Assembly: GCF_009901955.1 (NCBI RefSeq)
Contig: NZ_WUTS01000001.1
Coordinates: 1,582,145-1,646,144, forward strand
DNA: 64,000 nt
Reading direction: 5' to 3'
Origin: Halomonas icarae
GTDB lineage: Bacteria; Pseudomonadota; Gammaproteobacteria; Pseudomonadales; Halomonadaceae
In this document: positions 28,997 through 40,128 of the stretch, in pieces
How positions within the stretch are numbered: position 1 is the stretch's first letter
Layout of the letters: each line of letters begins with the position of its first letter
Translations under genes and position numbers: made by a program
The notes under the pieces: model-generated
What the model was told of the DNA's origin: nothing
The model's database searches: none
What the model saw: the letters and a program-made list of their open reading frames with translations, nothing else

Positions 28997-29923
28997 CTAC
29001 CCCATCACCGCCACGCGGCCCAGTAGATGGTTGGCCAGGGCCTCGCCCTCCTCCCGCCGACCGCTGCTCAGGCGATGTCCCACCACCGGTCCCCATACCG
29101 CCTGCACATCCTCGGGCAGCACGTGATCGCGCCCCTCGAGCAACGCCCAGCCGCGCGCCGCCTGAAGCAGCGCCAGGGCGCCGCGAGTCGAGAGCCCCCA
29201 GGCCAGCTCGGGATGGTCGCGGCTGGCGGCAACCAGCGCCTGCACATAGTCGAGCAGCGGCTCGGCCACATGGATATCGGCCAGCTTCGCCTGCCAGGCG
29301 CGGAGCCGCTCGGCGTCCAGCAGTGCCGGCAGCCTGGCCAGATGCTCGCGACCCGCACGACCGCTCAGGATCTCGCGCTCTGCCCGGGCATCGGGGTACC
29401 CCAACGAGAGACGCATCAGGAAGCGGTCGAGCTGAGACTCGGGCAGCGCGAAGGTACCCGCCTGCTCCTGGGGGTTCTGGGTGGCAATGACGAAGAAGGG
29501 GTCCGGCAGCGAGCGGGTCTCCCCCTCCACGGTCACCCTGCCCTCCTCCATGGCCTCGAGCAGAGCACTCTGGGTCTTGGGGGTGGCGCGGTTGATCTCA
29601 TCGGCCAGCACCACGCCGTGGAAGATTGGCCCGGGATGGAAGGTGAAACGCGCCTCACGCGGATCGAACACCGAGACACCGAGCACATCGGCAGGCAGCA
29701 GGTCACTGGTGAACTGCAGGCGCTGCATGCCCAGTCCAGTCACCCTGGCCAGGGCCTGGGCCAGGGTAGTCTTGCCCAGGCCCGGCAGGTCCTCGATCAG
29801 CAGATGTCCACGACACAGCAGGCAACAGAGCGCCAGTCGCACCTCGCGAGACTTGCCCAGCACCACCCTTTCGAGGGCTGCCGTCACGGCGTCCAGGTCG
29901 GTGAGGTTCACGGGCCGGTTCAT
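28997..29923 (-). CDS. MoxR-family AAA+ ATPase
   Basis: The 308-residue ATPase has Walker A (LIEDLPGLGKTTLAQAL), Walker B (VVLADEINRATPKTQSALLEAMEEGRV) and the sensor FVIATQNPQEQAGTFALPESQLDRFLMR, all diagnostic of MoxR. Such ATPases act as chaperone-like remodellers, usually with VWA or DUF58 partners. It begins with an ATGA overlap at the NUDIX stop, so the four genes NUDIX, moxR, DUF58 and tgpA form one tight operon. Confidence 0.93.
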   Translation of the reverse strand: MNRPVNLTDLDAVTAALERVVLGKSREVRLALCCLLCRGHLLIEDLPGLGKTTLAQALARVTGLGMQRLQFTSDLLPADVLGVSVFDPREARFTFHPGPIFHGVVLADEINRATPKTQSALLEAMEEGRVTVEGETRSLPDPFFVIATQNPQEQAGTFALPESQLDRFLMRLSLGYPDARAEREILSGRAGREHLARLPALLDAERLRAWQAKLADIHVAEPLLDYVQALVAASRDHPELAWGLSTRGALALLQAARGWALLEGRDHVLPEDVQAVWGPVVGHRLSSGRREEGEALANHLLGRVAVMG

Positions 29924-30456
29924 GCAGCGCCCTCCAGCAGCCCCGCGTCACGCAGAGCCTCAACGGCCTGTCGGGTATCCGGGGTAATGCCGTCCAGGGC
30001 CAGGGCCTCGGCGGGCGGCAGCCAGAACGCCTCGGCCACCTCCTCGGCCTGGAGGGCCAGGGGCCCATCATGTTCGACCAGGTAGAGACTCCCGAAGATA
30101 TGGTTGCCATCCCGGGCATGCACGAAGTCTCCCGCCGGCATCAGCGTCGCACCGTGGATGCCCAGCTCCTCCTCGAGCTCGCGACGGGCCGCCAGATGAA
30201 CCGCCTCCCCGGCCCCCACCACGCCACCGGCGGCCAGGTCGAGCCCGCCGGGGAAGACCTCCTTGGTCAGGGTGCGGCGCTGGACGCAGAGCTCGCCACG
30301 AGCATTGCACACCACCACATAGGTGGCACGGTGCCAGAAGCGGAAACGACGCATCTCGGCGCGCCAGGCACTGCCGCATGGGCGATTGCGGGAATCCACC
30401 AGCTGGATGCGCTCGCGGGCGATATGCGGCGCCGGCAGACGCGAATCATCGATCAT
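29920..30456 (-). CDS. NUDIX hydrolase, YfcD-like
   Basis: The 178-residue protein has a NUDIX box, AAGGVVGAGEAVHLAARRELEEELG, which fits the Gx5Ex7REUxEExGU pattern with the catalytic Glu residues intact. An N-terminal RFWHRATYVVVCNARGELCVQRR strand region is typical of the YfcD/Idi-like branch. It may hydrolyse a nucleoside diphosphate linked to another moiety. The start has a GGGAG site about 8 nt away. It leads the moxR operon, which is probably driven from the gap to the divergent acyl-CoA dehydrogenase. Confidence 0.85.
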   Translation of the reverse strand: MIDDSRLPAPHIARERIQLVDSRNRPCGSAWRAEMRRFRFWHRATYVVVCNARGELCVQRRTLTKEVFPGGLDLAAGGVVGAGEAVHLAARRELEEELGIHGATLMPAGDFVHARDGNHIFGSLYLVEHDGPLALQAEEVAEAFWLPPAEALALDGITPDTRQAVEALRDAGLLEGAA

Positions 30457-30571
30457 GGCTGTGCTCCCGAAAAAATGCCTTCAGCCTAACCAGTCCCGGG
30501 CGTGACGTCACGTTGACCGCGCGCCCAGCGAGTTCCATGCTCAAGCTAGGCCGCCGACGCGGAGAGCCGCC

Positions 30572-32248
30572 ATGCCCGATCACGCCCCCCGTATTCACCT
30601 GACTACCCACGAGGTAGCCAACCAACCGCCCCCGGGTGGCGACCGCGACCTGCTGATCGATGATCTTCCTCTGCGTGAGGCCCTGGCCCGGGAAGCGCCG
30701 CCCTGGGTAACCGAGCATCTGGCCCCCCTGGGGCGCGAGATCGGCAGCGAGCGCGTTCGTGACCTGGGTGAGCAGGCCAACCGTCACCCCCCCGAGCTGA
30801 GGCTCTTCGACCGCCATGGGCGGCGGCTCGATGAGGTGGTCTACCACCCGGCCTATCACCAGCTGATGGACCTGGCCATCGAGGGCGGCTGGCACGCCGT
30901 GGCCTGGCAGCAGGAGGGCCGTGGCGGCCACCAGGCCCATGTCGCCGCCCTCTATCTGATGACCCAGGCCGAGCCGGGGTTCTGCTGCCCGGTAACCATG
31001 ACCCATGCCGCCATGCCGGTGCTGCGCCACTCGCCCGGCGTGGCGGCCCGCTGGGTACCGGGGCTGCTGGCCAACCACTATGATTCTCGTGCCCTGCCGG
31101 CAAGCCAGAAACAGGGGCTGACCTTCGGCATGGCCATGACCGAGAAGCAGGGCGGCAGCGATGTCAGAAGCAATTCAACCCAGGCCCAGCCCAGCGCCAC
31201 CCCTCAGGGAGAGCCCGCCGAGGGCGGCTGGCGACTGACCGGCCACAAGTGGTTCTGCAGCGCCCCCATGTCCGACTCCTTCCTGACGCTGGCCCAGACC
31301 GGAGCTGGGCTGGGCTGCTTTCTCGTACCGCGCTTCACCCCCGATGGTGAACGCAATACCATCGAGATTCAGCGACTCAAGGACAAGTGCGGCAATCGTG
31401 CCAATGCCTCGGCGGAGATCGAGTACCACGGTGCCTGGGCCGAGCCCATCGGGGCACTCGATCGCGGCATCGCCACCCTCCTCGAGATGGTGCAGCAGAC
31501 CCGTCTGGATGCCGCTACCGCCCCGGTGGGCATGATGCGCCAGGCCCTGGTCGAGGCCTGGCTCCACGCCCAGGGCCGCCAGGTCTTCGGCCGGGTGCTG
31601 GCCGAGCAGCCGCTGATGCGGACGGTGATCGCCGACATGGCGCTGGAGGTGGAGGCCGGTGTCGCCCTTTCGCTGCGCACCGCCCGCGCCTTCGACGGCG
31701 CGGCCCGGGGCGATCCCAGCGAACGCACCCTGGCCCGGCTGATGCCGGCACTGGCCAAGTACTGGCACAACAAGCGGGGGCCCGGGTTCATCGCCGAGGC
31801 CATGGAGTGCCTGGGTGGCATCGGCTATGTGGAGGAGGCACCGCTGGCGCGCCTCTACCGCGAGGCACCGGTCAACTCGATCTGGGAGGGCTCGGGCAAT
31901 GTCATCTGCCTGGACGTGCTCCGGGCGCTTGCACGCCACCCCGAGGTGGTGGAGGCACTATGGCAGGAGCTGGCCCCGGCGCGGGGGCAACAGAGCGAGC
32001 TGGACGCCGCCCTGGTTGATCTGGAGCGACTGCTCGACGCCCCTCCGCCGGAGCGGGAACCAAGGGCGCGCTGGCTCGTCCAGCGCCTGGCTCAGTGCCT
32101 GCAGGGGGCATTGCTGCTGCGCCATGCCCCGAATGCGGTCGGCGAGACCTTCTGCCGAACGCGGCTGGGCAGCGAGGCGAGCCCCGCCTATGGCGTGTTG
32201 CCCATGGGAGCTCCAATCGCGGAGATACTCGCACGCCTGCCCGGCTAG
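30572..32248 (+). CDS. aidB: AidB-like acyl-CoA dehydrogenase
   Basis: The 558-residue flavoprotein matches the AidB branch. An AidB-type N-terminal region (about 1-140, HPAYHQLMDLAIEGGW) is followed by the acyl-CoA dehydrogenase domain with FGMAMTEKQGGSDVRSNSTQA, WFCSAPMSDSFLTLAQT and NKRGPGFIAEAMECLGGIGYVEEAPLARLYREAPVNSIWEGSGNV. In E. coli AidB binds DNA and is linked to protection from alkylating damage, with weak isovaleryl-CoA dehydrogenase activity. No ada gene is near. The symbol is assigned by domain layout. Confidence 0.85.
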   Translation: MPDHAPRIHLTTHEVANQPPPGGDRDLLIDDLPLREALAREAPPWVTEHLAPLGREIGSERVRDLGEQANRHPPELRLFDRHGRRLDEVVYHPAYHQLMDLAIEGGWHAVAWQQEGRGGHQAHVAALYLMTQAEPGFCCPVTMTHAAMPVLRHSPGVAARWVPGLLANHYDSRALPASQKQGLTFGMAMTEKQGGSDVRSNSTQAQPSATPQGEPAEGGWRLTGHKWFCSAPMSDSFLTLAQTGAGLGCFLVPRFTPDGERNTIEIQRLKDKCGNRANASAEIEYHGAWAEPIGALDRGIATLLEMVQQTRLDAATAPVGMMRQALVEAWLHAQGRQVFGRVLAEQPLMRTVIADMALEVEAGVALSLRTARAFDGAARGDPSERTLARLMPALAKYWHNKRGPGFIAEAMECLGGIGYVEEAPLARLYREAPVNSIWEGSGNVICLDVLRALARHPEVVEALWQELAPARGQQSELDAALVDLERLLDAPPPEREPRARWLVQRLAQCLQGALLLRHAPNAVGETFCRTRLGSEASPAYGVLPMGAPIAEILARLPG

Positions 32249-32269
32249 GCGTTCAGCCAGGCTAGGAGT

Positions 32270-32890
32270 TCAGCCCGGCAGCGCTCCGGCGACGACCCGC
32301 GCCGCCAGGGCCAGGAGCATGACGCCGGTGGCGCGATTGATCCAGTGGGCATGTCGCTGCAACCAGGGCAATACCCGGGAGTGGGAGAGCCCCAGGGCCA
32401 CCAGTACGTACCAGCCGCCATCGATCAGCATGGCGGTGAACACGATCACCCCTTGAGCCATCAGGCTCATGCCCGGGCTGATGAACTGGCTGAGCAGGGC
32501 GATGAAGAACAGGATCAGCTTGGGGTTGCCCAGCGCCACCAGTACACCATCGCGAGCCGCCTGGCGGCGTGTGGTCGCCACCACCCCCGCCTCCAGTGGG
32601 CCGTGGCGCCCGGCTCGCAGCGCTCGTATGCCCAGCCAGGCCAGATACGCCGCACCGCCCCAGCCAATGATCTGGAACAGCATCGGCTGACGCACGATCA
32701 GCGCGCCCAGCCCCCACACGGTGAGCAGTGCATAGAAGCCGACGCCCAGGGCATGCGAGAGCCCTGCCACCACGCCAGGGGCACGACCGCCACCCAGGGT
32801 ATGGCGCAGGACCATGGCCAGGCTGGGGCCCGGCGACATGGCCCCCATGGCACATACCGCCGCCAGAGAGAGCCATAGAGAGAAAGGCAT
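32270..32890 (-). CDS. LysE-family amino-acid exporter
   Basis: The 206-residue inner-membrane protein has five to six helices. Its start at MPFSLWLSLAAVCAMGAMSPGPS carries the SPGP motif of LysE/RhtB exporters, and the helix-2 region (GWGGAAYLAWLGIRALRAG) with FKxxGCxYLxxxG-like spacing fits too. The substrate (Lys, Thr, homoserine or another metabolite) cannot be told. The ATG at 32888-32890 is preferred over an upstream start that would overlap rnk. Confidence 0.85.
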   Translation of the reverse strand: MPFSLWLSLAAVCAMGAMSPGPSLAMVLRHTLGGGRAPGVVAGLSHALGVGFYALLTVWGLGALIVRQPMLFQIIGWGGAAYLAWLGIRALRAGRHGPLEAGVVATTRRQAARDGVLVALGNPKLILFFIALLSQFISPGMSLMAQGVIVFTAMLIDGGWYVLVALGLSHSRVLPWLQRHAHWINRATGVMLLALAARVVAGALPG

Positions 32891-32900
32891 CGCGGCGGCC

Positions 32901-33314
32901 TCAGCGGTGGTACTGCTTCTCGCGTTCGGGCTGCCACAGAACGGCATCTATCCGCAGATGCACCTGACCACCGTCGGGCAGCGGCCAGTCGATGGTGTCA
33001 CCGACCCGCTGGCCGATCAGACCGGCACCTACCGGCGCCATCACCGAGATGGCATCCTCCACCTCACCCATCGAATGGGGGTAGACCAGGGTGCGCGTCA
33101 TCTGACGGTCGCGTTTCAGATCGGTGAACTGGACGCGGCTATTCATGCTGACCACATCCTCGGGAATTTCCTCGGGATCTACCACCTCGCCACGCTCGAG
33201 CTCTTCCTCGAGAGCATCGGCCACAAAGCGGTCCTTGTCACTGGCCTCATCAATGAGACGCTGCAGACGATCGGCATCGAGCCGATTGATGGTAATAGGG
33301 GGACGAGACAGCAT
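32901..33314 (-). CDS. rnk: Regulator of nucleoside diphosphate kinase Rnk, GreA/GreB-like
   Basis: The 137-residue protein has a short N-terminal helical region and a GreA/GreB C-terminal domain (SRVQFTDLKRD, TRTLVYPHSMG, APVGAGLIGQRVGDTIDWPLPDGG). Rnk proteins bind RNA polymerase like Gre factors but lack the long coiled-coil. The start has a near-perfect GGAGGTG ribosome site. Its upstream region contains a strong hairpin (see separate entry) and a divergent small gene. LysE follows 10 nt later. Confidence 0.88.
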   Translation of the reverse strand: MLSRPPITINRLDADRLQRLIDEASDKDRFVADALEEELERGEVVDPEEIPEDVVSMNSRVQFTDLKRDRQMTRTLVYPHSMGEVEDAISVMAPVGAGLIGQRVGDTIDWPLPDGGQVHLRIDAVLWQPEREKQYHR

Positions 33315-33372
33315 GACACCTCCTGCACGCTGATAAACGATCATTGGCGCTTACCAAGAAAACCAACAAAGA

Positions 33373-33404
33373 CAGTCCCTCACCCGCGAGTGGGCGAAGG
33401 ACTG
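33373..33404 (-). terminator. Hairpin with T-rich tract upstream of rnk (possible leader attenuator)
   Basis: On the minus strand, 13-nt arms pair fully (two G-U pairs) around a 6-nt loop, with about 60 nt between the hairpin and the rnk start. A T-rich stretch (TCTTTGTTGGTTTTCTT) follows it in that direction. No gene lies directly upstream on that strand, so this could terminate a transcript in the rnk leader or be part of an attenuator. On the plus strand it lacks a T-run. Confidence 0.45.
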
Positions 33405-33549
33405 CAAAGTTCCACCATACGACATCCCGCGACGCCGCAACAGTCCTTGCATCATTCAGTCCATTCGCGCGCAGTTCACCCCGCATGGCGGGCTGCAGCC
33501 TGCTATGCGACCGACTAGACTGGAAGCCCACTTGAAAACGGAAGATGTC

Positions 33550-33699
33550 ATGTCAATTCGACCGTTCGCCTGGCTGATGATCGGACTGGGCATACTGCTT
33601 CCCATCATGGGCTGGCAAGTCGCCAGCCCTGCCGGTTTCGTCGGCCCGGCACTGATCCTGCTGGGAACCCTGTTACTGGTGACCCGCCGTGGACGCTGA
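33550..33699 (+). CDS. Small membrane protein, 49 aa
   Basis: The ATG at 33550 follows a GGAAG-like site. The protein is almost entirely two hydrophobic helices (FAWLMIGLGILLPIMGW and VGPALILLGTLLLVT) joined by a Pro/Ser turn and ending RRGR. Its stop overlaps the start of the ExoD-family gene by 11 bases, so the two are translationally linked. No family is recognised. Confidence 0.6.
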   Translation: MSIRPFAWLMIGLGILLPIMGWQVASPAGFVGPALILLGTLLLVTRRGR

Positions 33700-34282
33700 G
33701 CGCGGCCCCACCAGTCTGAGCGGCCTGCTGGCACGGGTCAGACAGGCCGGCCAGCATGAAGGCAGCATCAGCCTTGGTGCCATTCTGGAGACGGTCGGGC
33801 GTCGCAGTTTCGCTCCCTTCCTGCTGCTCGCCGGCCTGATAACGCTGGCTCCCCTGGTCGGCGATATCCCGGGCATGCCGACACTGATGGCGAGTCTGGT
33901 GTTGCTGGCGGGCGGTCAACTCCTGCTGGGGCGGCGACGCATCTGGCTACCGCGATGGCTGCTGGAGCGCCGCATCTCGCGCGAGCGCTTTCACCGCCTG
34001 CTGGGCTGGCTGGAACACCCCGCCGGCTGGGCGGACCGGTTGCTGCATCAGCGCCTGACCGCGTTGACCCGCCCCCCGGCCCATGTTGTCGTGGCCGTGG
34101 TCTGCCTGGTGATCGCACTGGCCATGCCGCCCATGGAGTTCATCCCCTTCAGTGCCAACGGCGCCGGTCTCGCGCTGACCCTGTTCGGTCTGGCCCTGCT
34201 CGCCGACGATGGCCTGTTCGCCCTGGCGGGCTATCTGCTCACCGGTGGCACCCTGGCCGTGGTCGTCTTCAGCCTGACCTGA
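33689..34282 (+). CDS. ExoD-family membrane protein
   Basis: The 197-residue protein begins at GTG and has the ExoD pattern: SLGAILETVGRRSFAPFLLLAGLITLAPLVGDIPGMP near residues 27-63, then RLLGWLEHP and further helices. ExoD was named for effects on exopolysaccharide in rhizobia, but its molecular activity is unknown. It is followed 25 nt later by the DUF1206 gene. Confidence 0.85.
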   Translation: MDAERGPTSLSGLLARVRQAGQHEGSISLGAILETVGRRSFAPFLLLAGLITLAPLVGDIPGMPTLMASLVLLAGGQLLLGRRRIWLPRWLLERRISRERFHRLLGWLEHPAGWADRLLHQRLTALTRPPAHVVVAVVCLVIALAMPPMEFIPFSANGAGLALTLFGLALLADDGLFALAGYLLTGGTLAVVVFSLT

Positions 34283-34307
34283 GTCACACCTGCGATACGG
34301 AGTCCCC

Positions 34308-35132
34308 ATGACACCTCCCAGCTCTCATCCCAAGAAGCATCTCAAGCGGGGGCTCTCCGTGGCGGCGCGCATCGGCTATATCGCCAAGGGAGTCGTCTAT
34401 CTGCTGATCGGGGGCCTGGCCGTGCTGGCCGCAACCGGCCTGGGAGGTGAGCATGCGGGCACCAAGGAGTCCATCAACCAGCTGATCCAACGCCCATTCG
34501 GGGACACCATGGTGGGACTGCTCGGCGCCGGGCTGTTCGCCTATGCTCTCTGGCGACTGCTGCAGGCCCTGCTGGACAGCGAGGACGCTGGCCGCGGAGC
34601 CAAGGGCGTCGTCACGCGTCTGGGCTTCACGGTCAGCAGCCTGACCCACGCCAGCCTCGGGGTCTACTGCATCGACCTGCTGCGCAATGCGGCGATGTCA
34701 TCGGGCGACACTGCCGCCCAGGACCGTACGGCCCTGCTGATGAGTCACCAGGGAGGTGTCATTCTGGTCTTCTGTGTCGGCCTGGTATTCCTGGGAGTCG
34801 GCCTGCGCCAGCTATGGCGAGCCATCACCCGAAGCTACCTCGACAACTGGCATCATCGCCAGATGTCGACCGGCCAGCGCCGCTTCTTCGAGGGCATTAC
34901 CCGCTGGGGCCTCCTGGCACGGGGCGTGGTCTTCATGATCATCGGCCTGTTCCTGTGCCTGGCGGCCTGGCAAACAGACCCCAGCCAGGCCCAGGGCCTC
35001 GGTGGCGCGCTGACGGTGCTGGCCGCCCGTCCCTTCGGTCCCTGGCTGCTCGGTGCAGTGGCTCTCGGTCTGTTCAGCTACGGCCTCTACTGCCTGATCA
35101 ACGCCGCCTTTCGGGACACCAGCGTCGACTGA
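34308..35132 (+). CDS. DUF1206 membrane protein
   Basis: The 274-residue protein has six hydrophobic helices arranged as three repeats of two. Each repeat starts with a basic ARIGYIAKGVVYLLIGGLA-like segment (near 15, 105 and 200) and contains conserved GL-AYALWRL motifs. This is the DUF1206 architecture, of unknown function. The ATG at 34308 has an ACGGAG site. It ends the three-gene plus-strand set of small membrane proteins. Confidence 0.87.
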   Translation: MTPPSSHPKKHLKRGLSVAARIGYIAKGVVYLLIGGLAVLAATGLGGEHAGTKESINQLIQRPFGDTMVGLLGAGLFAYALWRLLQALLDSEDAGRGAKGVVTRLGFTVSSLTHASLGVYCIDLLRNAAMSSGDTAAQDRTALLMSHQGGVILVFCVGLVFLGVGLRQLWRAITRSYLDNWHHRQMSTGQRRFFEGITRWGLLARGVVFMIIGLFLCLAAWQTDPSQAQGLGGALTVLAARPFGPWLLGAVALGLFSYGLYCLINAAFRDTSVD

Positions 35133-35241
35133 TTCATGCACGCCTCCCCCCCGGGAGTGGGTGTGAACGCTACTCAGCACCCGATGGCCGAGTCGGCGCA
35201 GCCCCAATGGCCGTGACGGCGCAGAGAAGGGCTAGAAACGC

Positions 35242-35267
35242 GAACAGCCGCTCGTAGGCGGCTGTTC
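35242..35267 (-). terminator. Intrinsic terminator of the tRNA-Leu gene
   Basis: Ten-base perfect arms GAACAGCCGC/GCGGCTGTTC enclose a 6-nt loop. They are followed on the minus strand by GCGTTTCT, and lie about 6 nt beyond the 3' end of the tRNA gene. The arrangement is that of a rho-independent terminator. Confidence 0.75.
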
Positions 35268-35273
35268 TGGAAC

Positions 35274-35360
35274 TGGTACCGGCGGTCGGACTCGAACCGA
35301 CAAGAGGTTGCCCCCGGCGGATTTTGAATCCGCTGCGTCTACCAATTCCGCCACGCCGGC
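35274..35360 (-). tRNA. tRNA-Leu (anticodon CAA)
   Basis: Read on the minus strand, the 87-nt gene has an acceptor stem GCCGGCG paired with CGCCGGT, a D-arm with GGTAG, and an anticodon stem GCGGA/TCCGC around loop TTCAAAA, giving anticodon CAA for the codon UUG. A long variable arm GGGGGCAACCTCTTG marks a class II leucine tRNA, and the T-loop GGTTCGAGTCC is present. The 3' CCA is encoded. Confidence 0.95.
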
Positions 35361-35473
35361 AACGCGCGAAGCATTATACGTACACCCGGCCGCAGGTCAA
35401 TCGCGGACCTGACTTCAGGCGACCAAGCCGGTATCCTAGGCGACTTGCCAGAAACCACCGGATCCCGAACCGC

Positions 35474-37707
<2,234 letters not shown>

Positions 37708-37711
37708 CGGC

Positions 37712-37746
37712 AACCGGTACCGGTTCTTCAGGGCCCGGTACCGGTT
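37712..37746 (+). repeat. Paired palindromes between tgt and yajC
   Basis: Two copies of a self-complementary CCGGTACCGG core, each with a flanking AA or TT, lie 11 nt apart, so the pair forms either a 12-bp stem with an 11-nt loop or two smaller hairpins. It sits 5 nt after the tgt stop. It may be a terminator for queA-tgt or an mRNA-processing element before yajC-secDF. Confidence 0.55.
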
Positions 37747-37805
37747 TCGACTGCCTCGCGAGAGAGACAGCCCCCTTACCTACCTCAATCAGGAGACCCT
37801 CATCA

Positions 37806-38138
37806 ATGCTGGATTTCTTCATCGCCCCGGCCTATGCCCAGGATGCCCCCGCCGGTGGCGGCATCGCCCAGATCGTCATGCTGGTCGGCTTCGTTGCCAT
37901 CTTCTACTTCCTGCTGTGGCGCCCCCAGGCCAAGCGTGCCAAGCAGCACAAGCAGCTTATCGCCGGCCTCGCCAAGGGTGACGAGATCGTCATCGGCGGC
38001 GGCATGCTCGGCCGCATCACCAAGGTCAGCGACGACAGCGAATTCCTGACCATGGAGATTGCCGAGGGCACCCAGGTCAACGTGCAGAAGAACGCCGTGG
38101 CCGCCGTGCTGCCCAAGGGCACCATCAAGTCCATCTGA
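37806..38138 (+). CDS. yajC: Sec translocase accessory protein YajC
   Basis: The 110-residue protein has one N-terminal TM helix (IAQIVMLVGFVAIFYFLLWRPQAKRAKQHKQ) with the FYFLL-RPQ-KR motif of YajC, then the small cytoplasmic domain (GLAKGDEIVIGGGMLGRITKVSDD). It associates with SecDF in the inner membrane. A longer frame upstream has no ribosome site; the ATG at 37806 begins MLDFFIAPAYAQDA, as usual for the family. Confidence 0.96.
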   Translation: MLDFFIAPAYAQDAPAGGGIAQIVMLVGFVAIFYFLLWRPQAKRAKQHKQLIAGLAKGDEIVIGGGMLGRITKVSDDSEFLTMEIAEGTQVNVQKNAVAAVLPKGTIKSI

Positions 38139-38268
38139 CCCGTTTCCTGCCCGGTGCCGGCATCTCGCACGCCGGCGCCGACCTTCGACCGCCGCCGGCC
38201 ATGCCGGTGGCGACCGTAGTGTGATCGCGTCAGCTCCCCCTTCGTCAGCAACCTAGGACAGGGCCCGC

Positions 38269-40119
38269 ATGCTCAACCGTTATCCCCTGTGGAAGTATCT
38301 GCTGATACTCATCGTCCTGCTCGTCGGCCTGGTCTACTCGTTACCCAATCTGTTCCCTGAAGATCCGGCGATTCAGATCAGCAGCGAGCGCGGTGATGCC
38401 ACCGTCGATGAGCGCCAGCTCGAGCGCATCCAGTCATCCCTGGCCGATGCCGGCATCGAGATCAAGAACGTCGAACGCAGTCCGACCAGCACCCTGCTGC
38501 GTCTGGGCAACCCCGATGCCCAGCTCGCCGCCCGCGATCGCGTCGCCGCGATGCTCGGCGAAGAGTATGTGGTCGCCCTCAACCTGGCCGAATCGACCCC
38601 GGCGTGGCTGCAGTCGCTCTCCGCCTCCCCCATGACCCTGGGGCTCGACCTGCGTGGTGGCGTGCATTTCCTGCTGGAAGTGGACATGGCGGCCGCCGTG
38701 AATCAGCGCCTGGAAGTCAATGCCAGCGCCATACGCGAACAACTACGCGATGAGCGCATTCGTTACCGTGATACCCGGATCGATGGGCGAACCCTGACGT
38801 TCGCCTTCATCGATGCCGAGGACCGCAACACCGCACGCAGCCTGATCAGCCGCGAGTTCCCCGATTTCCAGTACGAGAACCTCGGGGATGGGCGCGGTGC
38901 CGCCCTGGCCATGACCCTGACAGACCAGGCGGTCAACGCGATTCAGGACTACGCCATCAACCAGAACCTGACCACCCTGCGTAACCGGGTAAACGAACTG
39001 GGCGTGGCAGAGCCGCTGGTACAGCGCCAGGGGCCGGATCGCATCGTGGTCGAGCTGCCCGGGGTCCAGGATACGGCGGAGGCCAAGCGCATCGTCGGTG
39101 CCACCGCCAACCTGGAGTTCCGCCTCGAGGCACGTCCCGATACGCCCGACAGCGAGATAGAGACCCTGGCGTTCCGGAATACGCCTTCGCGCAGTGCCGA
39201 TCTGATGCGCGACGTGATCATCACCGGTGACCAGGTCTCCAACGCCAACCGCAGCTTCGATGAGAACGGCCGCCCCCAGGTCAACATCAACCTGGACGGC
39301 ACCGGCGGCACCCTGATGAACCGCGCCACCCGCACCAACATCGGCCGCAACATGGCGGTGGTCTATATCGAACACAAGACCCGCGACAGCGTGAAGGTGG
39401 TCGATGGCGAGAAGACGGTGGTACGCGACCCCTATACCGAACGCGGCATCATCAGTCTGGCCACCATCCAGAGTGCCCTGGGCAACAGCTTTCGCATCAC
39501 CGGGCTCGACTCGCCCACCGAGGCGGCGGAGCTCTCGCTGCTGCTGCGCTCGGGTTCGCTGGCCGCGCCGATCTACTTCGTGCAGGAACGTACCATCGGC
39601 CCAAGCCTCGGGGCGGAGAACATCAAGCGCGGGGTGATGTCGGTGCAGATCGGCCTGCTGCTGGTGGTGCTCTTCATGCTGATCCGCTACAAGGTGTTCG
39701 GCATCTTCGCCAATCTGGCCCTGGCCCTCAACCTGACCCTGCTGGTGGCGGCGATGTCGATGCTCGGCGCCACCCTGACCCTGCCCGGCATCGCCGGCAT
39801 CGTGCTGACCCTGGGCATGGCTGTGGACGCCAACGTGCTGATCTTCGAGCGAATACGCGAGGAGCTGCGCACGGGCCTCTCGGTACAGCAGGCGATACAC
39901 GCAGGCTACGAGCGCGCCTTCACCTCCATCGTCGACGCCAACATCACCACCCTGCTGGTGGCGGTGATTCTATTCTCGATCGGCACCGGACCGGTCAAGG
40001 GCTTCGCCGTGACCCTGTCGCTGGGTATTCTCACCTCGCTGTTCACCGCCCTGATGGTGACCCGCGCCATGGTGAATCTCGTCTATGGCGGCAAGCCGGT
40101 CAAGAAGCTCTGGATATAA
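38269..40119 (+). CDS. secD: Protein translocase subunit SecD
   Basis: The 616-residue protein has an N-terminal TM helix (KYLLILIVLLVGLVYSLPN), a large periplasmic part with the P1 GLDLRGGVHFLLEVDM motif and LNTTL-like ENQ LTTLRNRVNELGVAEP, and five C-terminal helices with GIAGIVLTLGMAVDANVLIFERIREEL, which carries the conserved Asp of the proton path. With SecF it uses the proton motive force to finish export of proteins by SecYEG. Confidence 0.97.
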   Translation: MLNRYPLWKYLLILIVLLVGLVYSLPNLFPEDPAIQISSERGDATVDERQLERIQSSLADAGIEIKNVERSPTSTLLRLGNPDAQLAARDRVAAMLGEEYVVALNLAESTPAWLQSLSASPMTLGLDLRGGVHFLLEVDMAAAVNQRLEVNASAIREQLRDERIRYRDTRIDGRTLTFAFIDAEDRNTARSLISREFPDFQYENLGDGRGAALAMTLTDQAVNAIQDYAINQNLTTLRNRVNELGVAEPLVQRQGPDRIVVELPGVQDTAEAKRIVGATANLEFRLEARPDTPDSEIETLAFRNTPSRSADLMRDVIITGDQVSNANRSFDENGRPQVNINLDGTGGTLMNRATRTNIGRNMAVVYIEHKTRDSVKVVDGEKTVVRDPYTERGIISLATIQSALGNSFRITGLDSPTEAAELSLLLRSGSLAAPIYFVQERTIGPSLGAENIKRGVMSVQIGLLLVVLFMLIRYKVFGIFANLALALNLTLLVAAMSMLGATLTLPGIAGIVLTLGMAVDANVLIFERIREELRTGLSVQQAIHAGYERAFTSIVDANITTLLVAVILFSIGTGPVKGFAVTLSLGILTSLFTALMVTRAMVNLVYGGKPVKKLWI

Positions 40120-40128
40120 GAGGTGATC

